This document shows, piece after piece, positions 36,169-43,202 of a stretch of DNA of 64,000 nt. The stretch spans positions 372,001 through 436,000 of the forward strand of contig NZ_QMKJ01000001.1 of assembly GCF_003290085.1 (NCBI RefSeq), in the 5' to 3' direction. The notes beneath the pieces are model-generated. The model did not search any database, was not told where the DNA came from, and was given only the letters and a program-made list of their open reading frames with translations. Made by a program: the position numbers and the translations under genes. The first letter of the stretch is position 1, and the number at the start of each line of letters is the position of its first letter. The DNA comes from Aliidiomarina sp. B3213 (GTDB taxonomy: Bacteria; Pseudomonadota; Gammaproteobacteria; Enterobacterales; Alteromonadaceae).

Positions 36169-36257
36169 GCAGGACAGCCGTTTTGCACGTTAATTTCCGA
36201 AGGAATTAACGCCCGAAGGGTTCCCGCCAGGACGGCGCGAATGAATCCCTCCCGTAT
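36169..36257 (+). repeat. 89-bp non-coding repeat, copy 2
   Basis: The second copy, 107 bases after the start of the first. Compared with copy 1 it differs at three positions, two of which lie in or near the hairpin arms. The left AAAACGGC arm is lost because the flanking sequence differs. Between copy 2 and the DUF2868 start (36258-36374) I see only the right 15-bp direct repeat and AT-rich sequence. Confidence 0.9.
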
Positions 36258-36298
36258 AGCTAAAGGTTTACTCGGGGCTTTTTCTTTATTGGCGTTCG

Positions 36299-36313
36299 AG
36301 AAAGGGACTTGGT
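36299..36313 (+). repeat. 15-bp direct repeat, right copy
   Basis: Identical to 36024-36038. Direct repeats of this size around a small block resemble a target duplication or recombination scar, but no mobile element ends were recognised. Confidence 0.85.
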
Positions 36314-36374
36314 GATATAGCTCTCCAATCCCCTGTGTGTTAGCTTTAAAGCAAACAAACAACCTTAAGCACGC

Positions 36375-37700
36375 ATGCCGAAGCAAAACCTCTCATTTTC
36401 ACATCACTGGCTACTTAATGCCGTTTACGCATTGAGAAAAGATGCCATTAAAAAGCCATTCCAAATACCGTCGCGCGAGAGCGAAACTACGACTCAAGAC
36501 AATCAGGCTGCGCACTGTGAATATTGGTTAGAGCACAATACGGCTCTTCAAGACATTAGAAACGCACAGCATCAGGTCGAGAAGTTTGCTAAGTCTATAA
36601 TTCTTGTATTTGCGGTCTTATTCTTTATTTCGGGAATTGCATTGGTAAACAGTGTTCTTTCAGGCTCGCAAGACGTATTGAATGTTCCGGCGCTGTTGGT
36701 CACCACCATTGGCGTGAACACAATCTTATGTGTAGTTTGGCTAGTCAGTTACTTTATGTCCGCGAGTAGAGGCCGAGGACTAGGTGGCTGGCTTATGGCC
36801 AAAATACCCTTCCTAGTGAGTAAGTTCGGTAAAAAGTCGCAATTGTTAGCGGGGGTGGGTAGTCAGTATTTATCTACGTTAACGGAACTTAAGCTTGCGA
36901 AGCTCACTTTTGCCGTCATTACGCATACCTTATGGAGTGCTTACCTTGTCGGCATTTTACTGGCCATATTCTTTCACATGTTATTTGGCGAATACTGGTT
37001 TGTTTGGGAAACCACACTGCTGAACCAACAACAACTACAAACACTACAGCATATCGTGGGAGCTGGAATGTTCTGGTTTCAACATACAGATTTAACGGCG
37101 TTAGAAGTAGGTGGTAACCGCATGGAGCACCAGTTTGCCGCGGTTTGGCTGCTCAGCGCGATTATGTTTTATGGGCTGTTGCCTCGGGTTATTGCGCTGT
37201 CTTTGGTCTTTGTCGTTCGGAAAATGAAATTATCAGCGAAGTTCCTTTGGAGTTCAGACAAACCAAGTTATGTTTTGTTTAACCAGTATCATCTGCAGAA
37301 CAGCAGAGTAACCGACTTAGATACTGAGTTAGCTACCCAACATAAAGTTAGCCAGTTTTCAAAAGTAGGCGAGGGCAGTGTTTGTTTTGCTTTAGAAGAT
37401 AAAGTATCAAGTTTGGCTCCTGATGATATGCAAGACCTCGGGGTGATTAGCTCACGATCTCAACTTCAACAGGTTGCAGATGAACATAATGCTCCTTGGG
37501 CGGATGTCTTGGTTTTCATACCTAGCCAGCTTTCTCCTGATCGCGGCAATTTAGCGATTTTGGAAGAAGTCTGCGGTCATGCTAAATCGGTAGAATTTCA
37601 ACTTGTACCGCAGCAAGAGCATTATGCAGAAGTTTGGCGCAGCTGCATTGAAAACCGCGAATCGCTTGCGGGTTTAAAGGAACAAACTCATGGAATTTAA
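36375..37700 (+). CDS. DUF2868 membrane protein, partner of a GTPase
   Basis: A 441-residue protein of the DUF2868 family. It has about four to five transmembrane helices in its first 290 residues (for example FAKSIILVFAVLFFISGIAL, LVTTIGVNTILCVVWLVSYFM, LWSAYLVGILLAIFFHMLFG and FAAVWLLSAIMFYGLLPRVIALSLVFVV) and a soluble C-terminal domain of about 150 residues. Its function is unknown. The stop region overlaps the start of the DUF3482 GTPase gene by 11 bases, and this gene pair is recurrent in proteobacteria, so the two products probably act together at the inner membrane. The ribosome binding site is not obvious. It begins about 60 bases after the tRNA-Ser-linked repeat block. Confidence 0.87.
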   Translation: MPKQNLSFSHHWLLNAVYALRKDAIKKPFQIPSRESETTTQDNQAAHCEYWLEHNTALQDIRNAQHQVEKFAKSIILVFAVLFFISGIALVNSVLSGSQDVLNVPALLVTTIGVNTILCVVWLVSYFMSASRGRGLGGWLMAKIPFLVSKFGKKSQLLAGVGSQYLSTLTELKLAKLTFAVITHTLWSAYLVGILLAIFFHMLFGEYWFVWETTLLNQQQLQTLQHIVGAGMFWFQHTDLTALEVGGNRMEHQFAAVWLLSAIMFYGLLPRVIALSLVFVVRKMKLSAKFLWSSDKPSYVLFNQYHLQNSRVTDLDTELATQHKVSQFSKVGEGSVCFALEDKVSSLAPDDMQDLGVISSRSQLQQVADEHNAPWADVLVFIPSQLSPDRGNLAILEEVCGHAKSVEFQLVPQQEHYAEVWRSCIENRESLAGLKEQTHGI

Positions 37701-39063
37701 CACCGTGGATATTTGTGTCGTTGGTCATACAAACGCAGGTAAAACGAGTTTGCTGCGAACGCTACTTCGGCAAAAAGACTTTGGTGTTGTGGCCGCTATG
37801 CCAAGCACGACAAGAGACGTTGTAGGTACTGAAACTAAGGCACCCAGTGCTAAGACGCTGAAATGGCACGACACTCCGGGCTTGGAAGAAAGTAGAGAAT
37901 TGTACGATGTCATGCGTAATGGAACACCTGAGGATTTAAAGCATGACGGGCCAGGGCAGGTGAACTATTTTTTACAACAAGAAAAGCTCGTCACACGTTT
38001 CTCTCAGGAAAGTAAGGTACTGAAACAGTTAATGCAAAGCCACGCTGCTCTCGTGGTTATCGACACACGTTCATCCGTGTTGGAAAAGCTACTAGACGAA
38101 CTATCCATTTTAAAACTCAGTGGTATTCCGCTTATACCTGTATTGAATTTCTCAACGATAAAAGATGACGTTAAGCGTTGGGAAGAGGCTTTACGGAAGA
38201 TGAGTATTCATAACTTTGTCGTCTTCGATACTGTTCGCACGCCTCCGTCGGCTGAAGAGGAATTGTTTGAACAATTGGCAAGTGTGTTACCTAAGTTTAA
38301 AGAAGATTTCAAAGCTCACCTTGAATACCGAAGGCAGGCGCAAGTGAGTCGTGTTTCCGAGTCTTTGCTACATGTTGCTGACTTAATCGCTGAAGTAGGA
38401 ACGTTGTACGAAATCGCTGAAAAAAATAAGCAGTCATCGATTCAAACTGAACTTGAAAAGCAGGTTCAATCTTTCGAATCTAAATATACGCTTAAAATCT
38501 TAGACATCTTTGGCTTTACGGCGAGTGACGCACGGCTAGCTGCATTACCCATGATGAAAGGTCACTGGGACGACAATGTATTTGACCCAAGTACATGGAG
38601 CAAGTTTGGTAAAAGCGTAGCTGCCACGACAGCAACCGGTGGTGCAGTCGGACTAAGCATAGACGTAATGACGGGCGGCTTAAGCTTAGGTCTGGGTACA
38701 CTTATTGGTGGTGCGCTAGGTGTAGCGTACGAGAGTGCTGGGGCATTTGGTGAGAGAGTCAAGGCAAAAATAGCTGGAAAACAGCTGTTTACGGTAGATA
38801 AAGCCGTTCTGGAAATTATTACAACACGCGCAATGTTGCTAATAAATGCACTGCAGAAGCGTGGATTAGCGGCGCAACAATCCGTAGAGATCGAGTTTGA
38901 TCAACAGCTGGATCTGTCCCCGCTTAGCGGCAGTTATCGTACATTAAAGCGCAACTTGAACTGGTCAAAGGAAGACCTTGAGTTGCGGTTAGTGCGTGAT
39001 AAATACAATGCTTGGCGAACTAAGTTTCAAGAAAGCTTGCACACTGTAATGAAAGAAATGTGA
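37690..39063 (+). CDS. membrane-associated GTPase with DUF3482 domain
   Basis: A 457-residue protein with an N-terminal TRAFAC-type GTPase domain. G1 is GHTNAGKTS (residues 7-15), a TTRDV G2-like motif follows, G3 is WHDTPGLEE, and a G4-like position is less clear (PVLNFSTIKDD, lacking the usual NKxD). The C-terminal DUF3482 part holds a coiled region and then a glycine-rich hydrophobic segment (AATTATGGAVGLSIDV and LSLGLGTLIGGALGVAYESAG) that looks like a membrane-inserting glycine zipper. It overlaps the DUF2868 membrane-protein gene by 11 bases. Biological role unknown; it may remodel or regulate the membrane. Confidence 0.87.
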   Translation: MEFNTVDICVVGHTNAGKTSLLRTLLRQKDFGVVAAMPSTTRDVVGTETKAPSAKTLKWHDTPGLEESRELYDVMRNGTPEDLKHDGPGQVNYFLQQEKLVTRFSQESKVLKQLMQSHAALVVIDTRSSVLEKLLDELSILKLSGIPLIPVLNFSTIKDDVKRWEEALRKMSIHNFVVFDTVRTPPSAEEELFEQLASVLPKFKEDFKAHLEYRRQAQVSRVSESLLHVADLIAEVGTLYEIAEKNKQSSIQTELEKQVQSFESKYTLKILDIFGFTASDARLAALPMMKGHWDDNVFDPSTWSKFGKSVAATTATGGAVGLSIDVMTGGLSLGLGTLIGGALGVAYESAGAFGERVKAKIAGKQLFTVDKAVLEIITTRAMLLINALQKRGLAAQQSVEIEFDQQLDLSPLSGSYRTLKRNLNWSKEDLELRLVRDKYNAWRTKFQESLHTVMKEM

Positions 39064-39177
39064 ACTAGACATGACGTCTATTTGAATTTCATAAAACTGT
39101 AATATATTGTTAAGGAGTTGTTACTATTTAAACGGTTGTTGTTTAAACCGCTATCTAACTAACTACAAGGACGTAAT

Positions 39178-39816
39178 ATGCGAGATATAATTTTAGCCTT
39201 ACCCAAAGGTGTGAATAGCTCTGGCGTTGTGGCGCAGTTAACAGAGCACCGTTGGAATATTCTATGTGTGGCTTCCTGCCGACAGCAATTGCTCGACGCG
39301 CTTAAAACAGCGCCTAAAGCTGTTGTCATTTTAAGTGAGCGATTCGAAAACGCTACGTTACATAGCTTAATGAGAACAATTTATCGCCTACATCCTAGAG
39401 CGAATCTTATTTTGTGGACGTTTTCTTTAGCCTCTGCGTTAGACTTCAAATATCGCCACCCCGCAATTGTCGGTTATTACTACCGAACGGTAGAAACTCA
39501 GGAGCTATTGCGCGGCTGCCAAATTGTGGCGCTAGGGCAACGTTTTGCCTCACCGTATTTAACCAAAGCTTTTAAGCGTTACCGAAACTACAAAGACGAC
39601 TCACAAATATACGCAGGCTTAAGCATTCGTGAAATTCAAATCTTTCAAATGATTACCGGGGGTATTACAGTCGCAGAAATAGCGGAACGTCTCGTGATTT
39701 CTCGGAAAACGGTCAATACATTCCGTTATCGATTATTTGAGAAGCTTAATTTAAAAAGCGACGTTCAATTAGCGCACTTAGCCATAAAACAGGGGCTAAT
39801 TGAGCCCCAATATTAA
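39178..39816 (+). CDS. UvrY/GacA-like LuxR-type regulator with degenerate receiver
   Basis: A 212-residue protein. The C-terminal 65 residues are a LuxR/FixJ-type helix-turn-helix (LSIREIQIFQMITGGITVAEIAERL, then SRKTVNTFRYRLFEKLN) very close to UvrY/GacA. The gene also sits just before uvrC, exactly where uvrY/gacA is found. The N-terminal 130 residues keep the length and some strand pattern of a receiver domain, but the acidic pair (normally DD after the first strand) reads LPK and the phospho-acceptor position (normally LMD) reads LSE. Phosphorylation by a BarA/GacS kinase therefore looks impossible. It may act by another signal or constitutively, or be a paralogue of the real gacA. Confidence 0.85.
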   Translation: MRDIILALPKGVNSSGVVAQLTEHRWNILCVASCRQQLLDALKTAPKAVVILSERFENATLHSLMRTIYRLHPRANLILWTFSLASALDFKYRHPAIVGYYYRTVETQELLRGCQIVALGQRFASPYLTKAFKRYRNYKDDSQIYAGLSIREIQIFQMITGGITVAEIAERLVISRKTVNTFRYRLFEKLNLKSDVQLAHLAIKQGLIEPQY

Positions 39817-39894
39817 CCGCATAAAACCACGACACTCTTTCTTGCTTTTGGTAAGCTATAGCTCAGTTTTAACAAAGATTGAGTGTCGCTTTTC

Positions 39895-41715
39895 ATGTCA
39901 GAGAACTTTGATTCTCAAAAGTTTCTTGCCTCTTTAACGCATCAACCGGGCGTGTACCGGATGTATGATGCCAACCAAGAAGTAATTTATGTAGGTAAGG
40001 CAAAAAGTCTGAAGAAAAGGGTGTCTAGCTATTTTAGAAAGCAGGTCGATTCTGTTAAAACCCAAGCATTAGTGAAGAATATATGCGCCATGGACGTTAC
40101 GGTTACAAACACCGAGTCTGAAGCGCTTATTCTCGAGAATAGTTTTATTAAGAAATATCGCCCGAAGTACAACGTGTTACTACGTGACGATAAGTCTTAT
40201 CCCTATATTTTTGTTTCAGCTCACCAGCATCCTCGTATTGCATTTCATCGTGGTGCGCGAAGAGAAAAGGGCGACTACTTTGGCCCGTTTCCTAATGGCC
40301 ATGCGGTTAGAGAAAGCTTAAAACTGATTCAAAAAATTTTCCCGGTGCGCCAATGTGACGATAGTTACTACCGCGCGCGCAGCAGACCGTGCCTGCAGCA
40401 TCAGTTAAAACGATGCTTAGCACCCTGTGTAAATATTTGTACTGATGACGAATATCAAGAGCAAGTGAACTTAGCGCGTATGTTCTTACGGGGTAAGAAC
40501 CAAGAGGTTATCGACGAGCTGGTGAAGTCTATGGAAGGTGCCAGTGAAGAACTTAACTTTGAGAAAGCGGCGAGCCTTCGTGATCAAATAATTGCGCTCC
40601 GTGCTGTGCAAGAAAAGAACGCTGTGAGTGGTGGCCAAAGCGAACTCGACGTTATAGGGGTTTGGCGTGAAAGTGGAACTACTTGTATCCATTTGCTGTT
40701 CATTCGTGGTAACGGTGTGCAAGGAAGTCGCAGTTACTTCCCGAAAGTGCCTGCAAACACGCCGCTAGACGAAGTACTCGAGTCATTTGTTCTACAGTTC
40801 TATTTGAACCAGCAGCAGGGTAGAACCGCACCTAGTGAAGTGGTCATCGACTTACCAAAGGAAAATGCGAAAGCACTTTCACAACAATTGAGCGAAGCGT
40901 TACAGCAAAAGGTTGTGTTTAGCACCCAAAGCAGAGGTGACAGAGCGCAATACGCCGCTTTAGCGAACAAGAACGCCATGAATGCGGTACAAAGTAAGCT
41001 AGGCGAAGCCTCGGTTATGCAAACGCGCGTAGAGGCCTTACAGAAGCTTGTGGGCGACAAAGCTGATGTGCAGCGAATGGAGTGCTTCGACATATCCCAT
41101 ACCATGGGGGAGGAAACGGTTGCGTCTTGTGTCGTGTTTAATCGTGAAGGCCCAGCCAAGTCTGACTACCGACGATACAACATTAAAGACATAACGCCCG
41201 GCGACGATTATGCTGCCATGTTGCAAGTGCTCACGCGCCGCTACCGTAATGCCATTGAACAAGAGAACGTGCCCGATATTGTATTCATAGACGGCGGTAA
41301 AGGGCAGTTAACTCAGGCTGAAACATACTTTGAAGAATGGCCAAAACCGCCCTTGCTGATTGGTATAGCAAAGGGCGAGAGCCGTAAACCTGGGTTGGAA
41401 ACCTTAATATTTGGATTTAGCCGGGAAACACATCATTTGCCGGCAGACCATCCTGCGCTGCATTTAATCCAATATATTCGAGACGAGTCTCACCGCTTTG
41501 CGATTACAGGACACCGACAACGCCGCGCTAAGGTGAAGAAAACCTCGCGTTTAGAAGAGATTCCTGCGGTAGGCCCTAAACGCAGACAAAATTTATTGAA
41601 ATATCTTGGTGGCATTCAGCAAGTGAAAAACGCTAGTATAGAGCAGTTAGCAAAGGTACCAGGCATTAGCAGGGAACTAGCTGAAACCATTTATTACGCA
41701 TTGCGCGACGAATAA
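39895..41715 (+). CDS. uvrC: excinuclease ABC subunit C
   Basis: The nuclease subunit of nucleotide-excision repair, making both incisions with UvrB. It has 606 residues. The N-terminal GIY-YIG nuclease ([30 protein letters not shown]) makes the 3' cut. A UVR motif ([13 protein letters not shown]) binds UvrB, then comes an RNase H-like domain for the 5' cut ([44 protein letters not shown]), and two C-terminal helix-hairpin-helix motifs ([19 protein letters not shown]). A GTG four codons upstream is in frame, but the ATG at 39895 matches E. coli. pgsA follows. Confidence 0.97.
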   Translation: MSENFDSQKFLASLTHQPGVYRMYDANQEVIYVGKAKSLKKRVSSYFRKQVDSVKTQALVKNICAMDVTVTNTESEALILENSFIKKYRPKYNVLLRDDKSYPYIFVSAHQHPRIAFHRGARREKGDYFGPFPNGHAVRESLKLIQKIFPVRQCDDSYYRARSRPCLQHQLKRCLAPCVNICTDDEYQEQVNLARMFLRGKNQEVIDELVKSMEGASEELNFEKAASLRDQIIALRAVQEKNAVSGGQSELDVIGVWRESGTTCIHLLFIRGNGVQGSRSYFPKVPANTPLDEVLESFVLQFYLNQQQGRTAPSEVVIDLPKENAKALSQQLSEALQQKVVFSTQSRGDRAQYAALANKNAMNAVQSKLGEASVMQTRVEALQKLVGDKADVQRMECFDISHTMGEETVASCVVFNREGPAKSDYRRYNIKDITPGDDYAAMLQVLTRRYRNAIEQENVPDIVFIDGGKGQLTQAETYFEEWPKPPLLIGIAKGESRKPGLETLIFGFSRETHHLPADHPALHLIQYIRDESHRFAITGHRQRRAKVKKTSRLEEIPAVGPKRRQNLLKYLGGIQQVKNASIEQLAKVPGISRELAETIYYALRDE

Positions 41716-41756
41716 ACGAATTGTTTCGCAAACGATTACTACAGGACAAGACATTC

Positions 41757-42326
41757 ATGCAGTGGAACGTGCCAAATATACTGACAAGCTTCCGAATTGT
41801 ACTTATACCCGTATTTCTTGCGGTCTTTTATATGCCAATTCCGTATGCCACGTTTTGGGCAGCGGTTATTTTTGTATTAGCGGCGATTACTGACGGGCTA
41901 GACGGCTATATTGCACGTAAACTTGATCAACACACGCAGTTTGGCGCTTTTCTTGATCCTGTCGCCGACAAAATTATGGTTGCTGCGGCGCTTGTCGTCG
42001 TGGTTGAGTATCACAACTCCCTGTGGGTCACGATACCGTCTTTGATTATTATTAGCCGCGAACTTGCTATTTCAGCACTACGCGAGTGGATGGCTGAAAT
42101 AGGGAAGCGCGACATAGTTGCGGTGTCTTCTTTGGGTAAAATTAAAACGACAGCTCAAATGATTGCGTTAACCGCTTTGTTGTGGGACGCGCCGCTCGTG
42201 TTGTGGGATGTACAAATTATTAAATTTATTGGCGTTGTGGCGTTATATGTAGCCGCTATCTTTACGTTTTGGTCTATGGTTCAATACATGGTTCAGGCGT
42301 GGAAAGCCCTTACTGGCGCCAAATAA
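41757..42326 (+). CDS. pgsA: CDP-diacylglycerol--glycerol-3-phosphate 3-phosphatidyltransferase
   Basis: Makes phosphatidylglycerol phosphate, the committed step to phosphatidylglycerol and cardiolipin, in the inner membrane. The ATG at 41757 gives 189 residues and an N-terminus (MQWNVPNILTSFRIVLIPV) like E. coli; the frame upstream has only a TTG. The CDP-alcohol phosphotransferase signature D-G-x2-A-R-x8-G-x3-D-x3-D is visible as DGLDGYIARKLDQHTQFGAFLDPVADK. Four to five membrane helices are present. It follows uvrC by 41 bases and precedes the tRNA-Gly/Cys/Leu cluster as in E. coli. Confidence 0.96.
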   Translation: MQWNVPNILTSFRIVLIPVFLAVFYMPIPYATFWAAVIFVLAAITDGLDGYIARKLDQHTQFGAFLDPVADKIMVAAALVVVVEYHNSLWVTIPSLIIISRELAISALREWMAEIGKRDIVAVSSLGKIKTTAQMIALTALLWDAPLVLWDVQIIKFIGVVALYVAAIFTFWSMVQYMVQAWKALTGAK

Positions 42327-42389
42327 AGGTTAAATTATATACCTTTGAGCCAATTTTTAGCCAAACAGTCACAAAATCGCAATTTATAG

Positions 42390-42417
42390 TTGACTGATTC
42401 TATTCCGTAGGTAGAAT
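42390..42417 (+). promoter_or_regulatory. promoter of the tRNA-Gly-Cys-Leu operon
   Basis: A -35 TTGACT and -10 TAGAAT with a 16-base spacer, followed by a GC-rich stretch (GGCACCGCG) typical of stringent stable-RNA promoters. The first tRNA begins 43 bases after the -10. Confidence 0.75.
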
Positions 42418-42460
42418 GGCACCGCGTTTGGCACTCGCCAACGCAGAAACTGAAAATGTT

Positions 42461-42536
42461 GCGAGTATAGCTCAGCTGGTAGAGCGCAACCTTGCCAAGG
42501 TTGAGGTCACGAGTTCGAACCTCGTTACTCGCTCCA
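42461..42536 (+). tRNA. glyW: tRNA-Gly (GCC)
   Basis: A 76-base cloverleaf with encoded CCA. The acceptor arm is GCGAGTA/TACTCGC, the anticodon loop TTGCCAA gives anticodon GCC, and the T-loop GAGTTCGAACCTC is canonical. First of three tandem tRNAs in the same order as E. coli glyW-cysT-leuZ. Confidence 0.97.
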
Positions 42537-42549
42537 ACATTTCAAGTCT

Positions 42550-42623
42550 GGCGGGTTGGCAGAATGGCTATGCAGCGGATTGCAAATCCGTGGATCTCGG
42601 TTCGACTCCGGGACCCGCCTCCA
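42550..42623 (+). tRNA. cysT: tRNA-Cys (GCA)
   Basis: A 74-base cloverleaf with encoded CCA. The acceptor arm is GGCGGGT/ACCCGCC and the anticodon loop TTGCAAA gives anticodon GCA. The discriminator base is U, as required for tRNA-Cys. Confidence 0.97.
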
Positions 42624-42642
42624 GACTTAAAAAATTGTGTTT

Positions 42643-42729
42643 GCCCGGGTGGTGGAATTGGTAGACACAAGGGATTTAAAATCCCTCGCTGGTAACAGCG
42701 TGCCGGTTCAAGTCCGGCCCCGGGCACCA
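42643..42729 (+). tRNA. leuZ: tRNA-Leu (UAA)
   Basis: An 87-base class II tRNA with a variable arm (CTCGCTGGTAACAGCGT) and encoded CCA. The acceptor arm is GCCCGGG/CCCGGGC and the anticodon loop TTTAAAA gives anticodon TAA. It is the last of the tRNA cluster. Its 3' end faces the accessory-looking nuclease region. Confidence 0.97.
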
Positions 42730-42777
42730 TTTACTTGAAAGTCTAAATCTCTACGAAGCTCCTGATTTCTTCTTGCG

Positions 42778-42978
42778 TCAGTCACTATCGTTATCGTCGT
42801 CTGTACCAATCATCTCGATTTTTGTTTCTCCCAAAGACACCCAGTTGTTAGAGCCAACTTCAAATGATACTTCATGTTCAAACAAGCTCATTTCTATTTG
42901 CAGGGTGGGTTGAGTCAGTTCTACCGTTTCTTCCCAATCCTCCTCGAATTTAAGCCTACATTGCTCTAAGTACTTCAT
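42778..42978 (-). CDS. small acidic hypothetical protein
   Basis: A 66-residue open frame with a plausible GGAAG ribosome binding site about 7 bases before its ATG. The product is acidic and ends in a run of Asp (TDDDNDSD). Its alternating pattern (TLQIEMSLFEHEVSFEVG) suggests beta strands. No family is recognised. It lies 49 bases after the tRNA-Leu gene on the opposite strand and 224 bases downstream of the nuclease-like gene, in an otherwise accessory stretch. It could be real or a chance frame. The gap to the nuclease gene holds an imperfect 12-bp hairpin (43065-43093). Confidence 0.45.
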   Translation of the reverse strand: MKYLEQCRLKFEEDWEETVELTQPTLQIEMSLFEHEVSFEVGSNNWVSLGETKIEMIGTDDDNDSD

Positions 42979-43202
42979 CGTGGCTTCCGGGGTAACGGTT
43001 ATTTGTAGTTGTTGTGGCGTTGTTTTATTTCTCTAGATTATTAAGCTCTTAAATACGTTAACAGAGGCCTGCGACAGAGAGTGTCACAGGTCTCCTCATA
43101 AAAGATGCTTAATTAAAGGGCGGGTGGTTGATCAAGTTAATTTGCTAATTGACCAACCAGATATTTGAAGTGATTAGCTCTCTGGAAAAACGAATTCAAC
43201 AT

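Noticed and set aside
36024-36313. The 15-bp direct repeats as ends of an insertion sequence
   Set aside because: There is no transposase frame and no terminal inverted repeats; the enclosed block is only about 275 bases of non-coding repeat.
35882-36374. tRNA-Ser as an attachment site of a prophage or island
   Set aside because: No integrase, phage or accessory genes follow; conserved-type genes resume within 400 bases. The shared 11 bases with the repeats are too short for a convincing att site.
42416-42730. Open frames running through the tRNA-Gly, tRNA-Cys and tRNA-Leu genes on both strands
   Set aside because: They cover perfect tRNA cloverleaves and have no family resemblance; chance frames.
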